DNA of 64,000 nucleotides from the NCBI GenBank assembly GCA_963704545.1, contig OY969915.1, forward strand, positions 1,984,001 to 2,048,000, given 5' to 3'. The stretch is from VRUE01 sp963704545. Lineage in GTDB: Bacteria > Actinomycetota > Thermoleophilia > Solirubrobacterales > 70-9. Position 1 is the first letter of the stretch, and the number at the start of each line of letters is the position of its first letter. Shown piece by piece: positions 8,089 to 14,601 of this stretch. A program made the position numbers and the translations under genes. The notes under the pieces were generated by a model, which saw only the letters and a program-made list of their open reading frames with translations, was not told the DNA's origin and searched no databases.

Positions 8089-8451
8089 GTGAGCCTGGCC
8101 GCCGATTTCCAGCAGGTCCTCGACGCGATGCCGCCCGACTGGACGGACCTCGAGCTCGACCTGCGGATCGACGACGAGAGCCGCTACGTGGATGCGGCGG
8201 TGGCCCTCAGTCAGGTCAACGCCCAGCCCTACTCGAAGGCCGACTGGGACTGGCGCCTGCTCGTCGCGCACAGCTTCGGCCACGCCGCCGCGGCCGAGAC
8301 GGTCAAGGGCACTCTGGCCAAGCTCGACGCGGACGGAATCGGCGGCGAGATGGCTGTTCGCGAGGTCCGCGAGGGCCGCGCCGAGGTCGTGCAGATGTGG
8401 GGCCGCCCCGAGAGCGTTCGCGAGGAGTTCCGCGAACGCCGCTCTCTCTAG
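8089..8451 (+). CDS. conserved-looking hypothetical protein
   Basis: 120 aa, GTG start. I do not recognise the family. It is acidic and soluble, with no signal peptide or membrane span. The pattern PPDWTDLELDLRIDDESRY near the N-terminus and ADWDWRLLVAHSFGHAAA in the middle look like a compact alpha/beta domain. It begins 25 bp after the lipoprotein gene and its stop codon abuts the start of the next gene with zero spacing, so the pair is probably co-expressed. No ribosome site is evident; a TANNNT box 6 nt upstream suggests a leaderless transcript. Confidence 0.65.
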   Translation: MSLAADFQQVLDAMPPDWTDLELDLRIDDESRYVDAAVALSQVNAQPYSKADWDWRLLVAHSFGHAAAAETVKGTLAKLDADGIGGEMAVREVREGRAEVVQMWGRPESVREEFRERRSL

Positions 8452-8772
8452 ATGGCGAAGATCCTCGCGATCGTCGGCGACCTGATGCTGGCCAGCCGCG
8501 TGCAGGAGAGCCTGCGCGCCGCCGGCCACGACGTAACGGTCGCCCCCACGCTCCCGGACCCCCTGGAGGCCGACGCAATCGTCTGCGACCTGGACACCGC
8601 CGACCTCGGCGCCCTAGCCGCCTCACCCGTCCCCGTCCTCGGCTTCTACTCCCACGTCGATGTCGAGACCAAGCAGGCCGCCGAAGCCGCCGGCATAGAC
8701 CAAGCCGTCCCCCGTTCCCGCATGGCCCGCGAGCTCCCCGAGCTAATAGAAAAGCTCCTCACAGACGGTTAG
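8452..8772 (+). CDS. small CheY-like receiver-fold protein
   Basis: 106 aa. The alternation KILAIVGDLMLASRVQESLR, then VTVAPTL, AIVCDLDTADL, VPVLGFYSHVD, GIDQAVPRSRM has the strand-helix order of a response-regulator receiver domain: early acidic residue, D at the end of strand 3, small residue after strand 4, and R where the conserved K of strand 5 would be. The phosphorylation pocket therefore looks incomplete, and the protein may be a degenerate receiver used for binding. It has no output domain and directly follows the 120-aa hypothetical gene. Assignment rests on pattern only. Confidence 0.6.
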   Translation: MAKILAIVGDLMLASRVQESLRAAGHDVTVAPTLPDPLEADAIVCDLDTADLGALAASPVPVLGFYSHVDVETKQAAEAAGIDQAVPRSRMARELPELIEKLLTDG

Positions 8773-8878
8773 CCGACCCCAGAGCCCAGAGGGCATCTGA
8801 TGGAGAGCATGCCCGGCATGCTGGGATCTGGATCGCGCCCCCGCCTGGCTCGACGCCCACCTCCAGGGCAACCAACCA

Positions 8879-9156
8879 ATGACCTGGGAGCTGTTCTTTC
8901 AAGGACTTGCCCAGACGGTGAGCGTGCAGCGCAGGGAAATCGAGCGGGTCCTGGACGAGCAGGTGAGCGGCCCCGAAGAGATCGAAGAGGTGCTGGCGGA
9001 GGCGCCGGTTCCGGACGGCACCGGGGGAGAAGAGCGGTTCGACCTCATGTCCGGAGTAACCGGGCGCTGTCAGCGCACCTGAAAGCGCTGGTAGATATCG
9101 CCTACGACCTCGAAGCACAGGCCGGCCGGCGCGGCGACACCGGCGATGAGGGCTGA
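8879..9156 (+). pseudogene. small helical protein gene, apparently frameshifted
   Basis: From the ATG at 8879 a 67-codon frame (MTWELFFQGLAQTVSVQRRE...) has the high third-position GC of real genes here, but it stops at 9082. The neighbouring frame takes over at about 9055 and continues with RALSAHLKALVDIAYDLEAQ to a TGA at 9154-9156, again with coding-like composition. A single -1 shift near 9053-9058 would join them into one protein of about 92 residues. It could be a decayed gene or an assembly error. The family is not recognised. No clear ribosome site precedes 8879. Confidence 0.4.
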
Positions 9157-9393
9157 CGACCGACTCAAGCGGGAGGACGGCGAACTCAGAGCGCCGCCCT
9201 CCCTGGACCCTGCCGCATCGAGCGCAGCCCAGGGGGCGTTGCTGACGGCGCCCCTGGGTCGGACGCCCGATGCGGGCGAGGATGCTAGGCAGTCGAGGCA
9301 GCAGTTTGCCGAGTTCTAATTTGAGCGTTCCCAGAGCCCCCACAGGCGAGCAGCGGCCCTCGTTGCTGGAGGGTCCGCTGCCGCCGCAAAGCC
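9157..9393. other. intergenic stretch with one imperfect hairpin
   Basis: No convincing gene on either strand. The only structure I see is CCCAGGGGGCG / CGCCCCTGGG at 9228-9258, a 10-bp stem with one bulged G. It could terminate transcription from either side, although no T-run follows. Confidence 0.3.
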
Positions 9394-9450
9394 CTAGCGG
9401 CTCTTGATGTGCATGTGCATCGGGACGACTCGCGTCAGCGAGATTGTCAT
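9394..9450 (-). CDS. possible 18-residue peptide with strong ribosome site
   Basis: ATG at 9450 is preceded by GGGAGGTGG about 6 nt upstream, one of the best ribosome sites in the window. The frame reads MTISLTRVVPMHMHIKSR and stops. It is basic, with an M-H-M-H-I core. It lies on the opposite strand from, and shares an AT-rich control region with, the winged-helix gene at 9634. It could be a leader peptide, a regulatory small protein or chance. It has no Cys run like cysteine leader peptides, and nothing recognisable follows it on that strand. Confidence 0.35.
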   Translation of the reverse strand: MTISLTRVVPMHMHIKSR

Positions 9451-9488
9451 GCGGCCCACCTCCCTTCCCGGTGGTCGTCAGCACGACC

Positions 9489-9547
9489 GCATGCCGATTG
9501 ATCTAAACATTCTGAGTATTACAAATTATTTAAATCAATCGGAATGC
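9489..9547. promoter_or_regulatory. AT-rich control region flanked by a 14-bp inverted repeat
   Basis: Arms GCATGCCGATTGAT (9489-9502) and ATCAATCGGAATGC (9534-9547) match at 13 of 14 positions. They enclose 31 bp of strongly AT-rich DNA, the lowest GC of the region, which includes promoter-like TATTAC and TATTTA stretches. It lies between the minus-strand peptide (9450) and the winged-helix gene (9634). An autoregulatory operator is the simplest reading. Confidence 0.5.
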
Positions 9548-9633
9548 ATCGGGGCGACACCTCAGCGCTAATCGCTAGCGTTCCGCTGCGTACTCAGGAA
9601 TTTCCTATTAGCGATCCAGAGGAGACCGGGAAA

Positions 9634-10290
9634 GTGACGGAAAAAAAGCGGACAAAGAAGGAAAGCGCGAAGGATGCGAGCAAAGCCCCAGAACTGATCG
9701 ATATACGCCTGATGAAGGCGCTTTCGCACAAGGATCGCGTCCAGATCCTGTCAATCCTCAGCGAAAGGGAGGCCAGCCCCAACGAACTCACGGAACTCGT
9801 CAACCTGGGTCTCAGCAAGGTCAGCTACCACGTCACAGTGCTGAAGGATTTCGACCTCATCGAGATGGTCAAAACCGAGCCACGACGGGGAGCGGTGGAG
9901 CACTTCTATCGAGCCAAGCAGCGCGTCATCCTTCCCGACAGCCTCTGGGAGAACATCCCCAAGGCCATGCGGCAGGAGATCACCCGCGAAGTACTTGGTG
10001 ACGCCCTCAATGACGTCAAGACGGCTGTCAAGGCGGGCACTTTTGATGCGCGCGATGATTTCCACTTGAGCTGGATCCCAGCGAACCTCGACCTCACGGC
10101 ATGGCTTGTGCTGAAGGCATTGATGGTCGAGTTCGAGGAGCGTGCAATGAAAGCCCAAGCCGAAGCCTCACAGCGTCTTGCGGAAAGTGGAGAAAAGGGC
10201 TTTCCAGCGACCTTCGTGCTGCTTGGCTTTGAATCCGCCCGGAAACCTGAGAACGGAGTAAAGAAAGCGTCGTCGCGGAAGCGAGGATGA
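9634..10290 (+). CDS. winged-helix (ArsR-like) transcriptional regulator
   Basis: 218 aa from the GTG at 9634, chosen because AGAGGAG lies nine bases upstream. An in-frame ATG at 9544 sits within an inverted-repeat arm and lacks a ribosome site. After a Lys-rich N-terminus comes an ArsR-type winged helix (LMKALSHKDRVQILSILSER, then SKVSYHVTVLKDFDLIEMV) ending in the wing motif TEPRRGAVEHFYRA. The C-terminal ~110 residues are helical and of unknown function. The same wing motif recurs in the 89-aa regulator at 18358, so the two are paralogues. Codon use is less GC-biased than that of neighbours. The inverted repeat at 9489-9547 is a likely operator. Confidence 0.8.
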   Translation: MTEKKRTKKESAKDASKAPELIDIRLMKALSHKDRVQILSILSEREASPNELTELVNLGLSKVSYHVTVLKDFDLIEMVKTEPRRGAVEHFYRAKQRVILPDSLWENIPKAMRQEITREVLGDALNDVKTAVKAGTFDARDDFHLSWIPANLDLTAWLVLKALMVEFEERAMKAQAEASQRLAESGEKGFPATFVLLGFESARKPENGVKKASSRKRG

Positions 10291-10618
10291 GAGTTCGGTA
10301 ATACGGACCCTCCTCCCACCTAAACCGCCAATCCAGCGCCGCGCAGGCAGGCCGTGGCGCAGAGGTTTGCCGGGGGGCCGATTCGCCCCCGTTTGGCTCC
10401 TTGCCCGCTCCCTGGATTTCGCAAGCTGCTCTCTGCCGAGCCTGCTCTGAGCGCTTTTGGTGAGGAGCTGCCCGGCGATCTCCCGCTCTCGCCGCAGCGC
10501 GGTTCCCGGTGGCTCCATGCACTCCAGCTTGGCGAGGTTTTCGTCCAGCCGGTCACACAGCAATTCCTCGCGGACGCATAGCGACCCCCGCCGCAACCCG
10601 CCATCGGCGTCGAAGCGC
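10291..10618. other. 328-bp gap with no convincing gene
   Basis: Several frames stay open but none has a start with a ribosome site or a recognisable product. On the minus strand a stretch (about 10600 down to 10420) encodes an Arg/Glu/Leu-rich helical-looking sequence around KLECMEPPGTALRRERE, possibly a remnant of a lost gene. I see no hairpin terminator or RNA gene. Confidence 0.3.
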
Positions 10619-11074
10619 TCAGTCAGGCGGCAGGAGGTCGGGGCCGGGGATCGCACTGCCGTGCGGATCGTGGCTGGGCTCTCCGAGCTTCGCCGCCATC
10701 AAAAGCTCCAGCTCCTCGGAGATGTAGTGCTCGAGCACCTCGGCCTCCTCGTGGACGCGGTCGTCGGGCATCCCCAGCGCCTCGGAGAGGTAGGCCTCGA
10801 TCAGGCGGTGATGCCGGATCACCTCCAGCGCCACCTTCTCCCCCGCCGGGGTCAGCGTGACGCCCTTGTACGGCAGGTACTCGGCCAAGCCGAGGTCGTC
10901 GAGCCGCTTCAGCATCGAGGTCGCCGTCCCCGGCGCCACCCCGAGCCGCTCGGCCAGCTCGCCGTTGGTGACCGGGCCGGCGCGCTTGCTGGAGACCGCG
11001 TAGATCGCCTTCGCGTAGTCCTCGATCGCCTCGGTCCCCGGCGTCCGTCTCGGGCCCGCCCCTCCGGTCGCCAT
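10619..11074 (-). CDS. DtxR/MntR-family metal-dependent repressor
   Basis: 151 aa. An N-terminal winged helix (AIEDYAKAIYAVSS, then NGELAERLGVAPGTATSMLKRL) is followed by the dimerisation/metal domain with VIRHHRLIEAYL and HEEAEVLEHYIS. These supply the H, E, E and H ligands found in MntR and DtxR. There is no SH3-like third domain, so it is MntR-sized rather than IdeR-sized. It should bind DNA when loaded with Mn(II) or Fe(II). Its ATG overlaps the stop of the ZIP gene by one base (TGATG), and it is the last gene of a three-gene metal operon. The tandem sites at 13444-13480 are its probable targets. Confidence 0.9.
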   Translation of the reverse strand: MATGGAGPRRTPGTEAIEDYAKAIYAVSSKRAGPVTNGELAERLGVAPGTATSMLKRLDDLGLAEYLPYKGVTLTPAGEKVALEVIRHHRLIEAYLSEALGMPDDRVHEEAEVLEHYISEELELLMAAKLGEPSHDPHGSAIPGPDLLPPD

Positions 11075-12294
11075 CAGACCGAGACCAGCAGGCCGGTTAC
11101 GTAGAGGAGAGCGATCCCGGCGAGCAGGCCGGCGACGGAGAGCGGGTGCAGGATCCGCCCTTCGTCGTTGCGCATCGCCGGGGAGATCTGGACGATCACC
11201 CTGACGATCGCGCCGACGCCGATCCCGAAGAGCAGGGCCGCCAGGCTGGGGTTGAAGGCGGCGGCGCCGATCCAGGCGCCGAGAATCGCCGGGGCGCCGG
11301 CGATCAGGCCAAGCACGGCGAGGTGACCGAACCGGGCCCCGGCGGTCGGCCCGGCGCCCTCGCGCAGCGGCGCCACGATCGCCAGGCCCTCGGTGGTGTT
11401 ATGGATCGCGAAGCCGACGACGAGGAAGGCCCCGAGGGCGAGCGCCCCGGTCGCGTAGGCGGAGCCGATCGCCAGGCCCTCGCCGAGGTTGTGGAGGCCG
11501 ATCCCGATCGCGACCAGAAGCGCCATGTAGAGCCCGCCCTGGGCGGCACTCCCGCCCGCGTTCGCGCGCCGCCGGGACAGGTAGGCGTCGACGCCGGCGA
11601 GCAGCAGGTAGGCGACCAGCGCCCCGGCGAAGACCAGCGCGGCGCCGCCGAAGGCACCTGGCGCCGCGGCGGCGATGTCCAGGCCCTCGAGCGCGGCGTC
11701 GATCGCCAGCAGCGCCAGCAGGCCGACGGTGAAGGCGATCAGCGCGCCGATCCAGCGGGCGTCGACCCTGCGCACGAAGGGGAGCCAGAGCATGCCGAGG
11801 CTGACCGGGATCACGCCGACGTAGATCCCCAGCAGCGCCATCAGACCGTAGAAGCTGAGGTCGGCCTCCGGCGTTTCCGCGGCGACCGGGATCGACGCGT
11901 CGACCGTCCCCCCCGAGGCGGTGAGGATGAAGATCTCGTAGGCCTCGCCTTCGATCCAGGGATACGCGATCGTCAGCGTGGTCGAGCCGAGCCGGCCGAT
12001 CTCGGTGCCATCGCTGGCGGTGAAGGACGCGTAGGCGTCGTTCACCGCGACCTGGGCGAGGTCGACCGGGTCGGGCCCGTCGTTGCGCAGGGTCAGCTCG
12101 ATCTCCCCGGGCCGCAGCGTCGTGCGTTCCACGACGACCTCCTCGACCGGCGGGCCGGTCCGCTCGCCGAGCCCGGGGCCGCCGAGCAGAGCGAAGGCGC
12201 CGATAGCGGCGCCGATAAGAGCGAGGGGGATCAGGCCCAGAAGCCACGCCGGCAGGCCGCCGGGAGCGCGCTCGGCCTGGGCCGCCGCCTCCAT
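11074..12294 (-). CDS. ZIP-family metal transporter with N-terminal ectodomain
   Basis: 406 aa from the ATG at 12294, which overlaps the multicopper-oxidase stop as TGATG; an upstream in-frame start would lie inside that gene. After one membrane helix (about residues 16-40) comes a ~110-residue soluble, beta-rich segment (PVEEVVVERTTLRPGEIELT onward), probably outside the membrane, and then eight hydrophobic spans. The two ZIP signatures HNLGEGLAIG and HNTTEGLAIV carry the metal-binding His, Asn and Glu of helices 4 and 5. It would import or export divalent metal (Mn, Fe or Zn). Standard bacterial ZIPs lack the N-terminal domain, whose partner may be the adjacent oxidase. Confidence 0.85.
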   Translation of the reverse strand: MEAAAQAERAPGGLPAWLLGLIPLALIGAAIGAFALLGGPGLGERTGPPVEEVVVERTTLRPGEIELTLRNDGPDPVDLAQVAVNDAYASFTASDGTEIGRLGSTTLTIAYPWIEGEAYEIFILTASGGTVDASIPVAAETPEADLSFYGLMALLGIYVGVIPVSLGMLWLPFVRRVDARWIGALIAFTVGLLALLAIDAALEGLDIAAAAPGAFGGAALVFAGALVAYLLLAGVDAYLSRRRANAGGSAAQGGLYMALLVAIGIGLHNLGEGLAIGSAYATGALALGAFLVVGFAIHNTTEGLAIVAPLREGAGPTAGARFGHLAVLGLIAGAPAILGAWIGAAAFNPSLAALLFGIGVGAIVRVIVQISPAMRNDEGRILHPLSVAGLLAGIALLYVTGLLVSV

Positions 12295-13424
12295 CAGGCC
12301 TTCCTCCCGGAGTCGCCCCAGGGAAGGTCGCAATAGGCGGCCGACGCTGCCGCGGCGGTCAGCCGCGACGGGTTGCCGACCCGGAAGAAGCCCGACCAGC
12401 CCAGCTCGGCGAACTCGCTGACGTGGGCGTGGAACATGTAGTCGCCGTCGAAGGGGAACTTCATCTCGGCGATGCCCCGCTGGCCCTGTCCCTGGATCAC
12501 CGTGTCCGTGAACTCGCTCGGCTCCAGCGAGGTCCCGGTCGGGTAGTACTGGAAGAAGTTGGCGTGGACGTGGAAGGAGTTGAGCGGGTCGTACTCGAGC
12601 ACGTTGACCAGGTAGATGCGCAGCAGCTCGTCGCGGCTGACCTGGATCGGCTCGTTGACGTAGTGGAAGCCGATCGTGTTGACCGCGTAGACCTCGTTGG
12701 AGAGGTCGAAGTTGGTGTCGAAGCCGTTCATCACCATCACCATCTCGTCGGCTTCGGGCCGGCCCTTCCTGGGGTCGATGATGAAGGCGCCGTAGAGGCC
12801 GCGCGAGATGTGGCTGGCCAGCGGCGAGACGTGGCAGTGGTAGAGGTGGAGGCCGAACGGCTCGGCGTCGAATTCGTAGGTGAACTCCTCACCGGGGCCG
12901 ATCTGGCCGCCGCCCCGGTTTTCGCCGATCCCCGGCATGCCGTCCATCAGCGCGGTGTGGATGCCGTGGAAGTGCATCGTGTGCGGGTGTTCGGAGGCGT
13001 TGAGGAAGCGCAGGCGCAGCTTCTCGCCCTCGCGGGCGCGCAGGGTCGGCCCCGGGACGCGGCCGTTGTAGGTCCAGGCCTCGTACTTGACGCCCGGCGC
13101 GACTTCGATCTCCTTGTCCTGGGCGACGATCTCCCACTCGCGCAGGACGCGACCGCTGGCCAGGCGCCTGGTCTTGCCGTAGTCGAAGTTGCGCAGCAAT
13201 TCGGTCGGGTGAAAGCCGTTGGCGCGGTGGTTCACGGAGCGGCCGGGAGCGAAGCCGGCGTGGGGGAAACCCTCGTGACCGGCATGTCCGCTGTGGCCCG
13301 ACATCGCGCCGGCGGCACCCGGACCGCCGGTCTCGCGCGGGAGGAGGCCCTGGACGATCGGCAGGCTGGCACCGGCAGCGAGGGCCCCGCCGAGCATCTT
13401 TCGCCTGCTGAGACGAGAGTTCAC
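12294..13424 (-). CDS. two-domain multicopper oxidase, Tat-exported
   Basis: 376 aa, GTG start with AGGAG eight bases upstream. SRRKMLGGALAAGAS is a twin-arginine-type signal, and a His-rich stretch follows (GHSGHAGHEG). All four HxH motifs of a trinuclear copper site are present: MHFHGIH, LYHCHVS, SFHVHANF and MFHAHVSE. The type-1 copper Cys (HCH) is in domain 1 only; domain 2 has A in that position. Five residues after the type-1 His the axial ligand is L, not the M of copper nitrite reductase. This fits type-C two-domain laccase-like oxidases better than NirK. First gene of an operon with a ZIP transporter and a DtxR-type repressor; a manganese or iron oxidase role is inferred from that context. 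Confidence 0.85.
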   Translation of the reverse strand: MNSRLSRRKMLGGALAAGASLPIVQGLLPRETGGPGAAGAMSGHSGHAGHEGFPHAGFAPGRSVNHRANGFHPTELLRNFDYGKTRRLASGRVLREWEIVAQDKEIEVAPGVKYEAWTYNGRVPGPTLRAREGEKLRLRFLNASEHPHTMHFHGIHTALMDGMPGIGENRGGGQIGPGEEFTYEFDAEPFGLHLYHCHVSPLASHISRGLYGAFIIDPRKGRPEADEMVMVMNGFDTNFDLSNEVYAVNTIGFHYVNEPIQVSRDELLRIYLVNVLEYDPLNSFHVHANFFQYYPTGTSLEPSEFTDTVIQGQGQRGIAEMKFPFDGDYMFHAHVSEFAELGWSGFFRVGNPSRLTAAAASAAYCDLPWGDSGRKA

Positions 13425-13443
13425 GCTTTTTGCTCCTGCGCAG

Positions 13444-13461
13444 ATTTAGACACGTCTAAAT
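13444..13461. promoter_or_regulatory. putative DtxR/MntR operator, site 1
   Basis: ATTTAGACACGTCTAAAT is a dyad with 8-bp arms around a 2-bp centre, like the TTTAGG-type boxes of manganese-responsive DtxR-family repressors. It lies 20 bp upstream of the oxidase start, in an otherwise GC-rich region. Confidence 0.75.
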
Positions 13462-13462
13462 G

Positions 13463-13480
13463 ATTTTGACAGATCTAAAA
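13463..13480. promoter_or_regulatory. putative DtxR/MntR operator, site 2
   Basis: ATTTTGACAGATCTAAAA matches site 1 at 14 of 18 positions and starts 19 bp after it. It is a weaker dyad. Tandem spacing of just under two helical turns suggests cooperative binding by two dimers. Confidence 0.65.
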
Positions 13481-13491
13481 GACGGTGGAGT

Positions 13492-13561
13492 AGGGCCATG
13501 GGGATGACCCCCGGCCGAGCAACAGCGGGGAGGCTCGTCCGGGGGTCATCCCCATGGCCCT
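13492..13561. repeat. long perfect hairpin between divergent genes
   Basis: Arms 13492-13514 and 13539-13561 are perfect 23-bp reverse complements (core CCATGGGGATGACCCCCGG). The stem extends by five more pairs after one mismatch, leaving a 12-nt loop. It sits between two divergent promoters, so it cannot be an ordinary terminator for either gene. Confidence 0.8.
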
Positions 13562-13574
13562 CGACACGGGTTCT

Positions 13575-13580
13575 TAGAAT
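13575..13580 (+). promoter_or_regulatory. -10 box of leaderless ygfZ promoter (TAGAAT)
   Basis: TAGAAT lies 6 nt before the ATG at 13587, and no ribosome site precedes that ATG, so the mRNA probably begins at the start codon. Confidence 0.6.
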
Positions 13581-13586
13581 TGGTTC

Positions 13587-14591
13587 ATGGCCGAAGCGGT
13601 GACAGTCGAGCTCGATGCTCAGTACCGGCAGTTGCGCGAGGAGTGCGGGGTGCTCGATCGCTCGGGGCGGGGGAAGCTGCTGCTGCGGGGGGCCGAGGCG
13701 GCGGAGTACCTGCAGGGGCAGCTGACCAACGACGTCGAGGGGCTCGAGGCCGGCGAGGGGTGCTACGCGGCGCTGCTGGATCGCAAGGGGCACATGCAAT
13801 CGGACATGCGCGTCCTCCGCCCTTCCGGTGCGCCTTTTCCCCCCATATCGGGGGAAAGGACCACCGGAACGGAGCTGGCGGAGGCGATCTGGATCGACGT
13901 CGAGCCCGAGCCGCTGCCGACGGTGCGGCGCCATCTCGAGATGTACAAGATCGGACGCGAGGTCGAGCTCGAGGACGTGACCGGGGCGCGGGTGATCCTC
14001 TCCCTGATCGGGCCACGCAGCGCCGACCTCGCGGGCGCGCCGCCGCTTCCCGAGCACGCCAGCGAAGCGATCGCGGTGGGAGGCACCGAGTGCCTGGCGG
14101 TCGGCACCGCCGCCGGCATCGACCTGATCGCGGCGGCTGGTAACGCGAAGCGGCTGCGCGCGGCACTCGGCGATGCGGGCGCGGTCGGGGTCGGCCCCGA
14201 GGCGGTCGAGATCCTCCGCATCGAGGCGGGGACGCCGCGCTTCGGCGCCGAGATGGACGACGGCACGATGCCCGCCGAGGCCGGCATCGTCGAAAGTGCC
14301 GTCGACTTCGAGAAGGGCTGCTACATCGGCCAGGAGACCGTCGCCCGCCTGCACTACCGAGGCAAGCCCAACCGGCACCTGCGCGGGCTGCGACTGGCCT
14401 CCCCCGTTGCGGCCGGCGCCGCGCTGGCACTGGGCGACAAGGAGGTGGGCAGGGTCGGCAGCAGCTGCGTCTCCCCCCTTCACGGACCGATCGCGCTCGC
14501 GGTCCTGCGCCGCGAGGCGGAGCCGGGTGCGGAGCTGGTCGTAGGTGAAGATGGCGTTACGGCCCGCGTGGTCGACTTGCCCTTCGGCTAG
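13587..14591 (+). CDS. ygfZ: YgfZ/GcvT-like folate-binding iron-sulfur cluster protein
   Basis: 334 aa. The family signature KGCYIGQE is present in the C-terminal half, preceded by the usual G-I-V-x-x-AVDFEKGC run, and the N-terminus (CGVLDRSGRGKLLLRGAEAA...LTNDV) is typical. YgfZ/IBA57-type proteins bind folate and help mature 4Fe-4S enzymes. An extra Pro/Gly/Thr loop (about residues 79-95, PSGAPFPPISGERTTG) follows the strand MQSDMRVL. It is encoded by an imperfect hairpin at 13823-13869, where relatives usually have a short turn. The gene appears leaderless; a lipoprotein gene starts 10 bp after it. Confidence 0.85.
   Translation: MAEAVTVELDAQYRQLREECGVLDRSGRGKLLLRGAEAAEYLQGQLTNDVEGLEAGEGCYAALLDRKGHMQSDMRVLRPSGAPFPPISGERTTGTELAEAIWIDVEPEPLPTVRRHLEMYKIGREVELEDVTGARVILSLIGPRSADLAGAPPLPEHASEAIAVGGTECLAVGTAAGIDLIAAAGNAKRLRAALGDAGAVGVGPEAVEILRIEAGTPRFGAEMDDGTMPAEAGIVESAVDFEKGCYIGQETVARLHYRGKPNRHLRGLRLASPVAAGAALALGDKEVGRVGSSCVSPLHGPIALAVLRREAEPGAELVVGEDGVTARVVDLPFG
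13823..13869. repeat. imperfect hairpin translated inside ygfZ
   Basis: TTCCGGTG (13823-13830) pairs with CACCGGAA (13862-13869). Inside this, CC-TTT-CCCCC pairs with GGGGG-AAA-GG around an ATAT loop, with a two-base mismatch and one bulge: about 18 pairs in 47 bp. It is read in frame as an inserted loop. Confidence 0.6.
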
Positions 14592-14594
14592 ATT
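14589..14594 (+). promoter_or_regulatory. -10 box of putative leaderless promoter (TAGATT)
   Basis: TAGATT overlaps the ygfZ stop and lies 7 nt before the ATG at 14602 of the lipoprotein gene, which has no ribosome site. Confidence 0.5.
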
Positions 14595-14601
14595 CCGCCC
14601 G

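Noticed and set aside
9394..9450. Cysteine-type leader peptide for sulfur genes
   Set aside because: The 18-residue peptide has no Cys run and no sulfur-assimilation gene follows it.
8773..10618. tRNA, small RNA or riboswitch in the longer gaps
   Set aside because: I found no cloverleaf, T-loop or known aptamer core in these gaps or in the other intergenic regions I read.
11146..12336. 396-codon plus-strand frame across the ZIP gene
   Set aside because: Antisense shadow; the ZIP signatures on the other strand are unambiguous.
12294..13424. Copper nitrite reductase (nirK)
   Set aside because: The HCH motif and four HxH pairs indicate a trinuclear oxidase site, and the axial Met position is Leu.
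13587..14591. Glycine-cleavage T protein (gcvT)
   Set aside because: The KGCYIGQE signature and length fit YgfZ-type proteins; no glycine-cleavage genes are adjacent.
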